Assembly (NCBI GenBank): GCA_002385265.1
Contig: DGDD01000113.1
Location: forward strand, 1-32,955
Direction of reading: 5' to 3'
Source: Chitinophagaceae bacterium UBA3961
GTDB taxonomy: Bacteria; Bacteroidota; Bacteroidia; Chitinophagales; Chitinophagaceae
Length of the DNA stretch: 32,955 bases
Below are positions 19,024 through 26,484 of the stretch, piece by piece. Each line of letters opens with the position of its first letter. The stretch's first letter is position 1. The translations under genes and the position numbers were made by a program. A model generated the notes under the pieces. It saw only the letters and a program-made list of their open reading frames with translations, was not told the DNA's origin and did no database searches.

Positions 19024-19373
19024 GAATGAATAATTAATAATTGAACAGCCCGGAGCACAGGAGCGAGGAAAACAGGAGACGAGGAACGAGGAAATACAAA
19101 AAAGAAGAGGGAGGAGGGAAGAGGGAAGAGGGAAGAGGGAAGAGGCAGACTATCCATCCTGTAAATCCTGATCGCAGTGAGGTAAATTGAAATTCGGAGG
19201 CTAATCTGTGAGAATCTGTTTTAATCTGATGAATCTGTGGTGAAAATATTGGTGATGAATAAAAGCCGCTTTGCGAGATCTCTGCGGTCTTGGCGGTCTC
19301 CGCGGTGAATACACCTCACAGCGAAGCTGCATAAAACTTAAAAAATAAATAGCTAAAAACTTATAACTTCTAA
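19013..19373. repeat. Mosaic intergenic repeat, copy C (between convergent genes)
   Basis: A 350-bp gap without a gene, and the closest match to copy A in module order: AT-rich block (AATTAATAATTAAGAATG, starting within the esterase's last codons), purine-rich block (GGAGACGAGGAACGAGGA), the GAAGAGG heptamer array, CGGAGGCTAATCTGTGAG, GAATCTGTGGTGAAAAT, CCGCTTTGCGAGATC, TCTGCGGTCTTGGCGG...GCGGTGAAT and CAGCGAAGCTGCATAAAACT. No clear intrinsic terminator was found for either convergent gene. Confidence 0.7.
19104..19145 (+). repeat. Heptanucleotide tandem array (GAAGAGG)6
   Basis: Six head-to-tail 7-bp units: GAAGAGG, GAGGAGG, then four exact GAAGAGG. It is a pure polypurine tract inside repeat copy C, with one unit differing by one base. 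It is likely prone to copy-number change. Confidence 0.9.
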
Positions 19374-21938
19374 CTACTCCCTCACCTCATTCGCCCTAAA
19401 CACCCAATCCGCCGTTTGCTTTATTTTCTTCATCAATAGATCGGGAACTTCCGGATGAGGCTTGCTGCAATACTCCTTTAAAATTTTTACTGTTTGGTCA
19501 TCCTGATAGCTGTCTAACAAAGCACTCAACCAAGTGGGAGCGAAGAACAGATCATTGGTCGCTAATATTTCAGGCAATACCTTCAATGCTTCCGGAATGT
19601 ACTTCCTGCTTTCAGCTTGTCGCAAGGGATGCGTTAGGAATCGCAATGCAGTTGCAACATCCGATTCATTTTTTCGTCCCTCAGGTTTTAAGAAACTATT
19701 GAATAAACTATCTCTGGTTGCTTGATTTTCCGACAAAGCAATCATTGAGATCGAAAAGGTTTTACGAATATTCGGATTGGTGATACTGTCTAATTGTTGT
19801 TTCAATATTTCAGACCCTTTATAGTTTCTCAATGCCAATTCTTGTGCCACCCAGTTCCAATCATCGGCACTCATAGTTACTTCCGCCGGCACGGATCTGG
19901 TTTGCCAATAATGATACATGCTATCAATAGCAGCAGCGCTGTTTGCCATTCGCAAGTAAGATTTGAAAATCGCAGTTCTATTGATTTTACTGTGTTCTTT
20001 CATCGCTTCCAACAATGAAATTTCGAGCGAAGTGCCAACCGTTGATCTGGTCTCTTTTTTTAAAAGCTTCCAATAGATGCCTTCCATTATTCTCAATTCC
20101 CGATCCAATAATTGTTGGTCTTTTTCATCTCTGATCAACACGCTTAACTGCTTGAGGAATTGCAAAGGCCCCATTCCGTTTTGATACTTAATTGCTGGAG
20201 TTTTCAACAGTGCTTGTTCGTAGGCATTGATCACCAATAACGCTCTCGTTTCAACCGGCAGTTTCTTGAACAATGGATCTTGTATACTATTTGCTGAATT
20301 CGGGAACACACCATAACCCTCGCCACTCGAATTGTATACAATGAATTCAGGAGCTGTTCTTCCTTTCAATTCACTTAGTTCCATTTGATAGTCCTTTATA
20401 CGAACCGGGATCTTCGAAATACTGTCTTTGTATACCAATAGTACTTCAAAATATTGTGTCCATTTCAGTGTAGGATTGAATTCTCCTTTCTGTGTAAGAA
20501 CCAATTTTGATATTTTGCCTTGATGGGTTTCCAATTGGGCATCAATGATAGGGCGGCCCGGATTACGCAACCATATCGTACTCCACTCTTTCAAATTCGC
20601 CTTGGTATACTTTTGAAATTCATTCAGTAAGTCGAATACATCTGCATTGCCACCCTGATATTTTTTGATGTAATCCTGAACACCTTTTTGAAATGCTTCT
20701 TCCCCAATCAACAATTCCAATTGATGCATCATGATGGGGGCTTTGTTGTATGTAAGTGGACCGTATACCAATCCGGCTTGATTCAAATTCGGTAGGGTTC
20801 TGTAAATAGGCTCCGAACTGGGAAAGCGATCAACTGAGTAAGCGCCTGCAAAATTGGCCAACAGGAATTTCTTATTGAAATCGGTTACAGGCGTTAAACT
20901 AGATGCAAACTTATCGCCAATATAACTGGCAAACACTTCTTTCAACCACACTTCATTGAACCATTTCATGGTCACCCAATCGCCGAACCACATATGACTC
21001 ACTTCATGTCCAATCAGCGCATTCCTAGAATAAATTCGGGTATCATTGGTTTGATCCATGAACAAAGAATTGCCATTATAGAAAACCGCCCCTGGATGTT
21101 CCATTCCTCCAATGCTAAATCGTGGGATTTCTACAAAATCGAATTTTTCATAAGGGTAGTAACTGTTCAGGTATTTCGCATCGAATGCCAATGCCTTGAA
21201 ATTGATATCGACAGCAGCGGTTAAGCTGGTGTCTAATTTCTTCTTATTGTTTTCAACATAATAGAAGTTGATCGTCTTTCCTTCTCTTGTTTCGGAATAT
21301 CGATTCATCTTCCCCGCCGCGAACGAAAACTGATAGGTACTCAAAGGAGCCGTTTTTTTGAACGACCAAGTAAGCCAATCTCCATTTACAGTAGAGTCGA
21401 TTATGCTTCCATTGCTTACCGCTTTCCATTCTTTTGAAACCGTTAACTTCAATGTTACCGATGCTTTTAAATTGGGCTGGTCGAAACAAGGAAATACATC
21501 ACGTGCTTTTGCCGGCACAAACAAACAATACACAAACTCCGTGGCTTCCCGTTTCAATGAATTCCCTGCTGCTATAAATTCAATCCCTATTTCATTGCCT
21601 TTTGTTTTGAAAGAAGGAGCGCTTACGATGATGTGTTCGTTCTTGAATTGGTAGTTGGCTTTTTGTCCGTTGAGGGTTACCGATTTTAAATTTGCGGCAA
21701 CCGTATTGAAATCAATGACGATTTCTTTTACCGGCTTTTTCAAATCAAATGAAATGACTTCCGTTGCATGTATTGGTTCAGAAGTAATTGGTGGAATGGT
21801 AAAATGTAAAGTGTAGTGTGGATTTGCAATGCTCGAAACTCTTTCTGTTGCAAGTTGATAAGAGACGCCTTTTTCTTGTGCAGTTATTTTCGATGCAAAT
21901 AGTAAAGTGGAAACGAGAATTATGTAAAATTTTCTCAT
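19374..21938 (-). CDS. Secreted M1-family metallo-aminopeptidase
   Basis: A protein of 854 residues with signal peptide MRKFYIILVSTLLFASKITAQ. The zinc site HEXXH-X18-E is complete: H311, E312, H315 and E334 (HEVSHMWFGDW ... NEVWLKE). The exopeptidase motif that is GXMEN in the family reads GGMEHPGAVFY here, with His in place of Asn. The order is the M1 one: N-terminal beta-saddle (~25-215), thermolysin-like catalytic domain (~220-460), a small beta-sandwich, and a helical C-terminal domain (~560-854) like ERAP1/ColAMP. It would remove N-terminal residues from peptides in the periplasm or outside the cell. It is monocistronic on the minus strand, between two repeat-filled gaps. The enzyme identity is secure; substrate preference is not readable. 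Confidence 0.94.
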   Translation of the reverse strand: MRKFYIILVSTLLFASKITAQEKGVSYQLATERVSSIANPHYTLHFTIPPITSEPIHATEVISFDLKKPVKEIVIDFNTVAANLKSVTLNGQKANYQFKNEHIIVSAPSFKTKGNEIGIEFIAAGNSLKREATEFVYCLFVPAKARDVFPCFDQPNLKASVTLKLTVSKEWKAVSNGSIIDSTVNGDWLTWSFKKTAPLSTYQFSFAAGKMNRYSETREGKTINFYYVENNKKKLDTSLTAAVDINFKALAFDAKYLNSYYPYEKFDFVEIPRFSIGGMEHPGAVFYNGNSLFMDQTNDTRIYSRNALIGHEVSHMWFGDWVTMKWFNEVWLKEVFASYIGDKFASSLTPVTDFNKKFLLANFAGAYSVDRFPSSEPIYRTLPNLNQAGLVYGPLTYNKAPIMMHQLELLIGEEAFQKGVQDYIKKYQGGNADVFDLLNEFQKYTKANLKEWSTIWLRNPGRPIIDAQLETHQGKISKLVLTQKGEFNPTLKWTQYFEVLLVYKDSISKIPVRIKDYQMELSELKGRTAPEFIVYNSSGEGYGVFPNSANSIQDPLFKKLPVETRALLVINAYEQALLKTPAIKYQNGMGPLQFLKQLSVLIRDEKDQQLLDRELRIMEGIYWKLLKKETRSTVGTSLEISLLEAMKEHSKINRTAIFKSYLRMANSAAAIDSMYHYWQTRSVPAEVTMSADDWNWVAQELALRNYKGSEILKQQLDSITNPNIRKTFSISMIALSENQATRDSLFNSFLKPEGRKNESDVATALRFLTHPLRQAESRKYIPEALKVLPEILATNDLFFAPTWLSALLDSYQDDQTVKILKEYCSKPHPEVPDLLMKKIKQTADWVFRANEVRE

Positions 21939-22275
21939 GATGTATTTTTTGCGGAAGGATGAAGGAATTATAAGAGGTAATCTTTAAATCAAATGTTGTG
22001 TTATTGAGTTTTATGCAGCTTTGTTGATTGATAATTCACCGCGGAGATCGCAAAGCCCGCAGAGCTGTCGCAAAGGCCTCTTCTGTATAACCATAGTATG
22101 CACAGATTCAAATACAAATTATTCTTTAGATTAGAGTGTTCTTGAATCGTCAATCTATTCGAATAACAAGAGCAAATCTGTGATAATCTGCAGCTTTAAT
22201 CTGGGCTATCTGTGGTCAAAAAAAGCCTAATGCCTAACACCTAAAGCCTAATGACTAAAGCCTAACACCTAACAC
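21939..22275. repeat. Mosaic intergenic repeat, copy D
   Basis: A 337-bp gap with no gene. The left part is reverse oriented: GTTTTATGCAGCTTTG, ATTCACCGCGGAGATCGCAAAG and TCGCAAAGGCC mirror the end modules of copy C. The right part is forward: AAATCTGTGATAATCTG, AATCTGGGCTATCTGTGG and TCAAAAAAAG, leading into the CCTAACA heptamer array. The promoter of the M1 peptidase gene should lie at the left edge. Confidence 0.6.
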
Positions 22276-22281
22276 CTATTC
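22226..22281 (+). repeat. Heptanucleotide tandem array (CCTAACA/CCTAAAG)8
   Basis: Eight consecutive 7-bp units: CCTAATG, CCTAACA, CCTAAAG, CCTAATG, ACTAAAG, CCTAACA, CCTAACA, CCTATTC. The last unit contains the stop codon (CTA at 22276-22278, TAG on the minus strand) of the next gene, so the array touches coding sequence. Confidence 0.9.
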
Positions 22282-23823
22282 CCCCACTTTCTCCAAATAC
22301 TTCCTCCTAATAACCCCCTGTACCGGCTCTCCATTGATCTTGCTTTCTAACCACGATATAATATCCAAATACACAAATGCCCTAGTTTCAAATTGATTCC
22401 GTTCCTGCTTCTTCAATTTCTCCAATAATTTTTGGAATTCGGGTTGCAGTGATCTTGGCGACAAACTGAACGATCTCCTCAAGAATTTAAAGATCTCTTC
22501 TTCCACTATACTCAAACTGTCCATCTTCGCCATGAAACGATAGACCGATTTAAACAAGAATTCCAATAATTCAAAATTCCCCAATTCATAATGCGCGATC
22601 AAATGCAGAAGTCTTGAATAACACTGCAAATCAGTCCGCAGGTCCATCTTCCAGTTGATGATCTTGTTCAAATAGTCAATGGTAGTTCCGTAGTCTCCAC
22701 TTCCAAAGTATAGAGAAGCAAATTTATAATAGAACACCAAAATACGGTGACGATCCAAATACAGTTCGTATTCTGTTAATTGCTCTTCAATTTGGGGTAC
22801 TAATTGAATGCCTTCACTAAAAGTTCCTTCATTGAAATGCTTGTTAATTCTTGCCAAACTCAAGTACACAAATAGCAACATTCGATTGTTATCATTGCAT
22901 TGCACTGTTTTGCTTTCTTCAAAGGCTTCAAACTGTTGTAACACCTCGTTGAACTTGGCGTAGTTCTGTAAGTCGAAATGCGCGCCCAGCAAGTTGTGCA
23001 TGCCTTTGATGTAGTGACCTGTTTCAATATCAATCATATCAGGATATTGCTGAAATAGGTCCACCCATTTCTGTGTATGTCTATAATACTGCTTAAAATC
23101 TTGTTTGATAAAAGCAAGCCAACAATAGCTTTGGTACAAGTACAATTGCTCGTAAAAACCGCTTACTTGACGCGCTTTATCAGGAAAATGTTTTTCAAAA
23201 AAAGCATTCACAATGGCCACGTCTTTTTCATTGCGGGCATGACCATTCAAAATATACCAACTATACAATTCGAGTGCGAGGTTCGATAATTGAGAGATCA
23301 ATGTCACCTTCTGCGATACTTCCTCCGATTCTTTGCTTAATTGCAAAGCCCGGTCTTGCATACTTCGAGTAATAAAAAGTGTTTCTATTTTCTTTTCGAA
23401 GAAGATGGCCTGTTGCAAATAGGTGAATTGAGAATGTTCTTTTGCCATTTCTTTCAACTTGTCGAGCACTTTCAAACTCTGCAAATAGAGCCCTTTGTTG
23501 TAAAGAATCCTGGCAAAGTCCATTTGTTCATGTAACTGAAGGTCAATATTCGTGTCGTTTTTGATGAGTCGGAGGCTGGTGAGCAACTGACGGTACAAAT
23601 GGGCCTTCAAATTAGAAAGTTGTTGCTTACGAATGGCCGTATGTTTTGAGAGCAAGATTTCTTCATCGTACTCCTCCATTTTGTCCAGAGCATCAAAGAG
23701 TTGTACCATTTTCAGGTCTTCCCCTCCCGAATGGCGCTTGATATAGAGCTTGAAATTGCGCTTTTCGGCCTTTTCGAGGGATTTTATCAGTAAAAATAGC
23801 GGGTCTGTTGATCTATTGGGCAT
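22276..23823 (-). CDS. Unrecognised helical, TPR-like cytoplasmic protein
   Basis: A protein of 515 residues from ATG 23823; a TTG three codons upstream is possible but not preferred. I do not recognise a named family. There is no signal peptide and no membrane segment. Composition is rich in Leu, Lys, Glu, Gln and Tyr, with many amphipathic helices. The N-terminus (LFLLIKSLEKAEKRNFKLYI, then KQQLSNLKAHLYRQLLTSLR) is followed by repeated helix pairs suggestive of degenerate TPRs (for example ILYNKGLYLQSLKVLDKLKE, ALELYSWYI). That would suit a scaffold or protein-protein contact role. It is divergent from leuA with a 208-bp shared regulatory gap. No enzymatic motif was seen. Its stop codon is embedded in a heptamer repeat. 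Confidence 0.75.
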   Translation of the reverse strand: MPNRSTDPLFLLIKSLEKAEKRNFKLYIKRHSGGEDLKMVQLFDALDKMEEYDEEILLSKHTAIRKQQLSNLKAHLYRQLLTSLRLIKNDTNIDLQLHEQMDFARILYNKGLYLQSLKVLDKLKEMAKEHSQFTYLQQAIFFEKKIETLFITRSMQDRALQLSKESEEVSQKVTLISQLSNLALELYSWYILNGHARNEKDVAIVNAFFEKHFPDKARQVSGFYEQLYLYQSYCWLAFIKQDFKQYYRHTQKWVDLFQQYPDMIDIETGHYIKGMHNLLGAHFDLQNYAKFNEVLQQFEAFEESKTVQCNDNNRMLLFVYLSLARINKHFNEGTFSEGIQLVPQIEEQLTEYELYLDRHRILVFYYKFASLYFGSGDYGTTIDYLNKIINWKMDLRTDLQCYSRLLHLIAHYELGNFELLEFLFKSVYRFMAKMDSLSIVEEEIFKFLRRSFSLSPRSLQPEFQKLLEKLKKQERNQFETRAFVYLDIISWLESKINGEPVQGVIRRKYLEKVGE

Positions 23824-23862
23824 CGTAATCAAATATCGGTAAAATCCTTGTCAGTCGTGCAT

Positions 23863-23887
23863 TTTAACAATTGAATCACTTGTTAAA
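23863..23887. promoter_or_regulatory. Inverted repeat (candidate operator) upstream of leuA
   Basis: TTTAACAA (23863-23870) and TTGTTAAA (23880-23887) form a perfect 8-bp inverted repeat with a 9-base spacer, 17 bp centre to centre. It overlaps the candidate -33 TTG of the leuA promoter and lies between two divergent genes, so a dimeric regulator bound here could affect either. The regulator is unknown. Confidence 0.45.
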
Positions 23888-23911
23888 CTCTGTAAAGTAA
23901 AGGCATTTTTG
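23880..23911 (+). promoter_or_regulatory. Candidate leuA promoter (Bacteroidota type)
   Basis: TTG at 23880-23882 and CATTTTTG at 23904-23911 match the Bacteroidota TTG-N17-23-TAnnTTTG promoter with a 21-base spacer and one mismatch (C for the first T). Transcription would begin near 23917, leaving a ~115-nt leader that contains the terminator hairpin. Confidence 0.4.
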
Positions 23912-23947
23912 ATTTCGCAGCGCCGCCATTTGAAAATATCTTCGAAG

Positions 23948-24004
23948 AAGCAGGTTGTTTTTTGGTTTTATAGCAAGCAACAAAAAAAGCAGCCTGCTTT
24001 TTTT
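23948..24004 (+). terminator. Intrinsic terminator in the leuA leader (candidate attenuator)
   Basis: AAGCAGGTTGTTTTTT (23948-23963) pairs with the segment at 23984-23999 over 16 bp with two G-U pairs, and T98-T104 (23998-24004) gives a 7-T run. No + strand gene lies upstream, as the neighbour is divergent, so a terminator here can only act on the leuA transcript itself. It ends 27 nt before the leuA ATG. A frame ending at TAG 23971 reads Cys-Phe-Leu-Val-Leu just before the loop, but has no ATG, so a leader peptide is unproven. Confidence 0.6.
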
Positions 24005-24031
24005 GTATCATTTTCAGTTCAAAATTGCTTT

Positions 24032-25204
24032 ATGTCAGCTAACAAAATCTTCATTTTCGACACAACCCTCCGCGATGGGGAACAGGTCCCGGGTTGTAAA
24101 CTCAATACCAAAGAAAAAATCGAATTGGCCCTTCAACTGGAACATCTGGGAGTTGATATCCTAGAGGCCGGTTTTCCTATTTCTAGCCCCGGCGACTTCG
24201 AAAGCGTTCGAAAAATTGCCGAAACCATCAAAAACGCTACTGTTTGCGGACTTAGCCGTGCAGTGCAGAAAGATATTGAAGCTGCCGGCGAAGCCTTGAA
24301 ACCTGCCGCCCGCAAGCGTATTCATACAGGAATCGGCACTTCCGATTTCCATATTAAGTCTAAATTTAATTCAACCCGTGAAGAGATCTTAGAACGCGCC
24401 AAGCAATGCGTTACCTGGGCTCGTAACTACACCGATGACGTAGAATTCTACGCTGAAGACGCGGGAAGAACCGATAACGAATACCTCGCTCGCGTGGTAG
24501 AGGCGGTTATCGCTGCCGGTGCTACAACAGTGAACATCCCCGACACTACAGGATATTGTTTGCCTCACCAATACGGAGAGAAGATCGCATATCTGAGAAA
24601 TAATGTTTCCAATATCGATAAAGCAGTATTGAGCTGCCATTGTCATAACGACTTGGGCTTGGCTACGGCTAACTCAATCGCCGGTATTATTGCAGGTGCC
24701 CGCCAAATTGAGTGTACCATAAATGGATTGGGTGAGCGTGCCGGTAATACTTCACTCGAAGAAGTAGTGATGATCATCAAACAACACAAACAACTGAATT
24801 TCTATACCAACATAAAAGCAGAAATGCTGAATCCAATGAGTCGCCTAGTAAGCGATACGATGCGCATGCCTGTTCAGCCAAACAAAGCTATTGTTGGGGC
24901 CAATGCTTTCTCGCATTCATCAGGTATTCACCAAGATGGATTCTTGAAAGATGCATCTACTTATGAAATCATCAACCCAGATGAAGTAGGAGCCGAAGGT
25001 TCCAAAATTGTCCTTACCGCACGTTCAGGAAGAAGTGCCCTCGCGCACCGCTTCCAGAAACTGGGCTATCAATTCAATAGAAATGATATTGATGTGCTCT
25101 ATGAAACATTTTTAAAAGTAGCCGATTCCAAGAAAGAAGTGCAGGATGCCGATTTGACGGAGATGGCTACTCAATACAAGCCGGAAGCACTATTAGCTTC
25201 ATAA
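24032..25204 (+). CDS. leuA: 2-isopropylmalate synthase, short form without regulatory domain
   Basis: Condenses acetyl-CoA with 2-oxoisovalerate, the first committed step of leucine synthesis. It is 390 residues from ATG 24032; the in-frame extension upstream would cross the terminator hairpin and is rejected. The TIM-barrel HMGL-like domain has the metal/substrate loop [13 protein letters not shown] (~8-20), the [11 protein letters not shown] metal motif (~205-215), [14 protein letters not shown], and [14 protein letters not shown] in the subdomain region. Full-length LeuA is usually ~510 residues; the C-terminal leucine-binding allosteric domain is absent, so classical leucine feedback on this enzyme is not expected. 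A citramalate or homocitrate synthase role cannot be fully excluded, but the neighbourhood of leuB and ilv genes favours LeuA. leuB follows after 94 bp containing hairpins. Confidence 0.9.
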   Translation: MSANKIFIFDTTLRDGEQVPGCKLNTKEKIELALQLEHLGVDILEAGFPISSPGDFESVRKIAETIKNATVCGLSRAVQKDIEAAGEALKPAARKRIHTGIGTSDFHIKSKFNSTREEILERAKQCVTWARNYTDDVEFYAEDAGRTDNEYLARVVEAVIAAGATTVNIPDTTGYCLPHQYGEKIAYLRNNVSNIDKAVLSCHCHNDLGLATANSIAGIIAGARQIECTINGLGERAGNTSLEEVVMIIKQHKQLNFYTNIKAEMLNPMSRLVSDTMRMPVQPNKAIVGANAFSHSSGIHQDGFLKDASTYEIINPDEVGAEGSKIVLTARSGRSALAHRFQKLGYQFNRNDIDVLYETFLKVADSKKEVQDADLTEMATQYKPEALLAS

Positions 25205-25238
25205 AGAGAACGTTTCTCATAAGCGTAGTTTTTGTTTG

Positions 25239-25265
25239 GCGTGGTGATTCTTCACCACGCATTTT
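25239..25265 (+). terminator. Hairpin between leuA and leuB (partial terminator or mRNA processing/stability element)
   Basis: GCGTGGTGA (25239-25247) and TCACCACGC (25252-25260) form a perfect 9-bp stem with a 4-base loop, followed by ATTTT. A smaller hairpin GAGAA/TTCTC (25206-25218) precedes it. The short T-run suggests weak termination or a stabilising 3' end for leuA mRNA. Confidence 0.55.
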
Positions 25266-25298
25266 AACCTAAAGAGAGTCACTCAACATAAATAACAC

Positions 25299-26414
25299 AT
25301 GGAAAAACTGATTACAGTAATTGAGGGAGATGGGATTGGTCCGGAAGTGACCAAACAGGCGATTCGTGTGTTGAATGCCGTTGCCCAACAATTCAATCAT
25401 CATTTCGAATACAAGTATCATTTGATGGGGGCTATTGCCATCGACCAAACCGGCACCCCTTTGCCCGATGAAACCATCGAAGCTTGCTTAAACAGCGACG
25501 CAGTTTTATTCGGCGCCATTGGTGATCCCAAATACGACAACGACCCCACTGCGAAAGTTCGACCAGAACAAGGATTGCTGAAACTTCGCAAAAGCTTGCA
25601 ACTCTTCGCTAACATTCGCCCTATTTCAACCTATGCTGCCTTGCAACATTTGTGTCCGTTGAAAGCAGAAAGAATTCAAAATGTAGACTTCATCATCTTC
25701 CGTGAATTAACCGGAGGTATTTACTTTGGAAAAAAAGAAACCAGTGAGGATGGAAACTCCGCGGTTGATGAATGTACTTACAACCGTGAAGAGATTGAAC
25801 GCGTTGCAAAGCTGGCCTTCCAATACGCTCAAAAACGAAAGAAGAAGCTTACACTAGTAGATAAAGCCAATGTACTCGAAACGTCTCGCCTCTGGCGTAA
25901 AGTGGTAAAAGAAATGGCACCACAGTTTCCCGATGTAACATTGGACTTTTTATTTGTAGACAATGCCGCCATGCAAATCATCATCAATCCACAACAGTTT
26001 GATGTGGTACTTACTGAGAATATGTTTGGCGATATTATCAGCGATGAAGCAAGTGTGCTGAGCGGATCTTTAGGCATGCTGCCTTCCGCTTCTGTTGGCA
26101 AAGGCGCTGTGTTATTCGAGCCTATTCACGGTTCTTATCCACAAGCAGCCGGAAAAGACATTGCCAATCCTATTGGTTCCATTCTTTCAGCAGCCCTTAT
26201 GCTCGATCATTTTGGTTTGCATGAAGAAGCAGCGCTCGTGAGAGAAGGAGTAGAGTGGACGCTGAAATACGGATTTGTATCGAAAGACATTGATCCCACT
26301 AACTTTTATTTTACCTCTACCATCGGTGAATTGATCAGCGATTTTGTGTCAGGTAAAATTCCAAGTGAGATCCATAAAGACAATATCGAATTGAGAAAAT
26401 CGACCATTATTTAA
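25299..26414 (+). CDS. leuB: 3-isopropylmalate dehydrogenase
   Basis: Oxidatively decarboxylates 3-isopropylmalate to 2-oxoisocaproate with NAD+ in leucine synthesis. It is 371 residues, normal for the family. Visible marks are the N-terminal IEGDGIGPEV, the substrate loop LLKLRKSLQLFANIRP (~94-109), RELTGGIYFG, the Lys/Asp catalytic region VDKANVLETSRLW and DNAAMQIIINPQQFDVVLTENMFGDIISDE (metal Asp residues), and the NAD-binding EPIHGSYPQAAGKDIANP. The second-step isomerase genes leuC and leuD are not between leuA and leuB, nor elsewhere in this window. leuB is followed by the ilv promoter-attenuator region rather than by a terminator of its own. Confidence 0.96.
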   Translation: MEKLITVIEGDGIGPEVTKQAIRVLNAVAQQFNHHFEYKYHLMGAIAIDQTGTPLPDETIEACLNSDAVLFGAIGDPKYDNDPTAKVRPEQGLLKLRKSLQLFANIRPISTYAALQHLCPLKAERIQNVDFIIFRELTGGIYFGKKETSEDGNSAVDECTYNREEIERVAKLAFQYAQKRKKKLTLVDKANVLETSRLWRKVVKEMAPQFPDVTLDFLFVDNAAMQIIINPQQFDVVLTENMFGDIISDEASVLSGSLGMLPSASVGKGAVLFEPIHGSYPQAAGKDIANPIGSILSAALMLDHFGLHEEAALVREGVEWTLKYGFVSKDIDPTNFYFTSTIGELISDFVSGKIPSEIHKDNIELRKSTII

Positions 26415-26431
26415 GTCGATTCGAAAAATTT

Positions 26432-26464
26432 TTGCTCTTTGTATAGTTGAAGGATGTATATTTG
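26432..26464 (+). promoter_or_regulatory. ilv operon promoter (Bacteroidota TTG / TAnnTTTG type)
   Basis: TATATTTG at 26457-26464 is an exact TAnnTTTG -7 box; TTG at 26432-26434 lies 22 bases upstream, within the 17-23 range known for Bacteroidota promoters. Transcription would start near 26470, about 15 nt before the leader-peptide ATG. Confidence 0.7.
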
Positions 26465-26482
26465 TCTCAACACATCCTTCAA
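26447..26482. promoter_or_regulatory. 11-bp inverted repeat bracketing the ilv -7 box and start site
   Basis: TTGAAGGATGT (26447-26457) and ACATCCTTCAA (26472-26482) are perfect inverted copies with a 14-base spacer that contains nearly all of the -7 box and the predicted transcription start. As the left arm lies upstream of the predicted start, this is more likely a DNA operator than an RNA hairpin. Confidence 0.6.
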
Positions 26483-26484
26483 GA

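Noticed and set aside
22226..22281. CRISPR array or telomere-like end
   Set aside because: The units are 7 bp with no spacers, and the array is internal, next to a gene, with no cas genes in the window.
23909..24031. N-terminal extension of LeuA by 41 residues from an upstream TTG
   Set aside because: The extension crosses the terminator hairpin, has no similarity to LeuA, and ATG 24032 is directly followed by the conserved [15 protein letters not shown] start.
26447..26482. Invertible promoter (phase-variation switch) at the ilv inverted repeat
   Set aside because: Only 14 bp lie between the arms, too short for known recombinase-driven inversion, and no recombinase gene is nearby; housekeeping biosynthesis is also an unlikely target.
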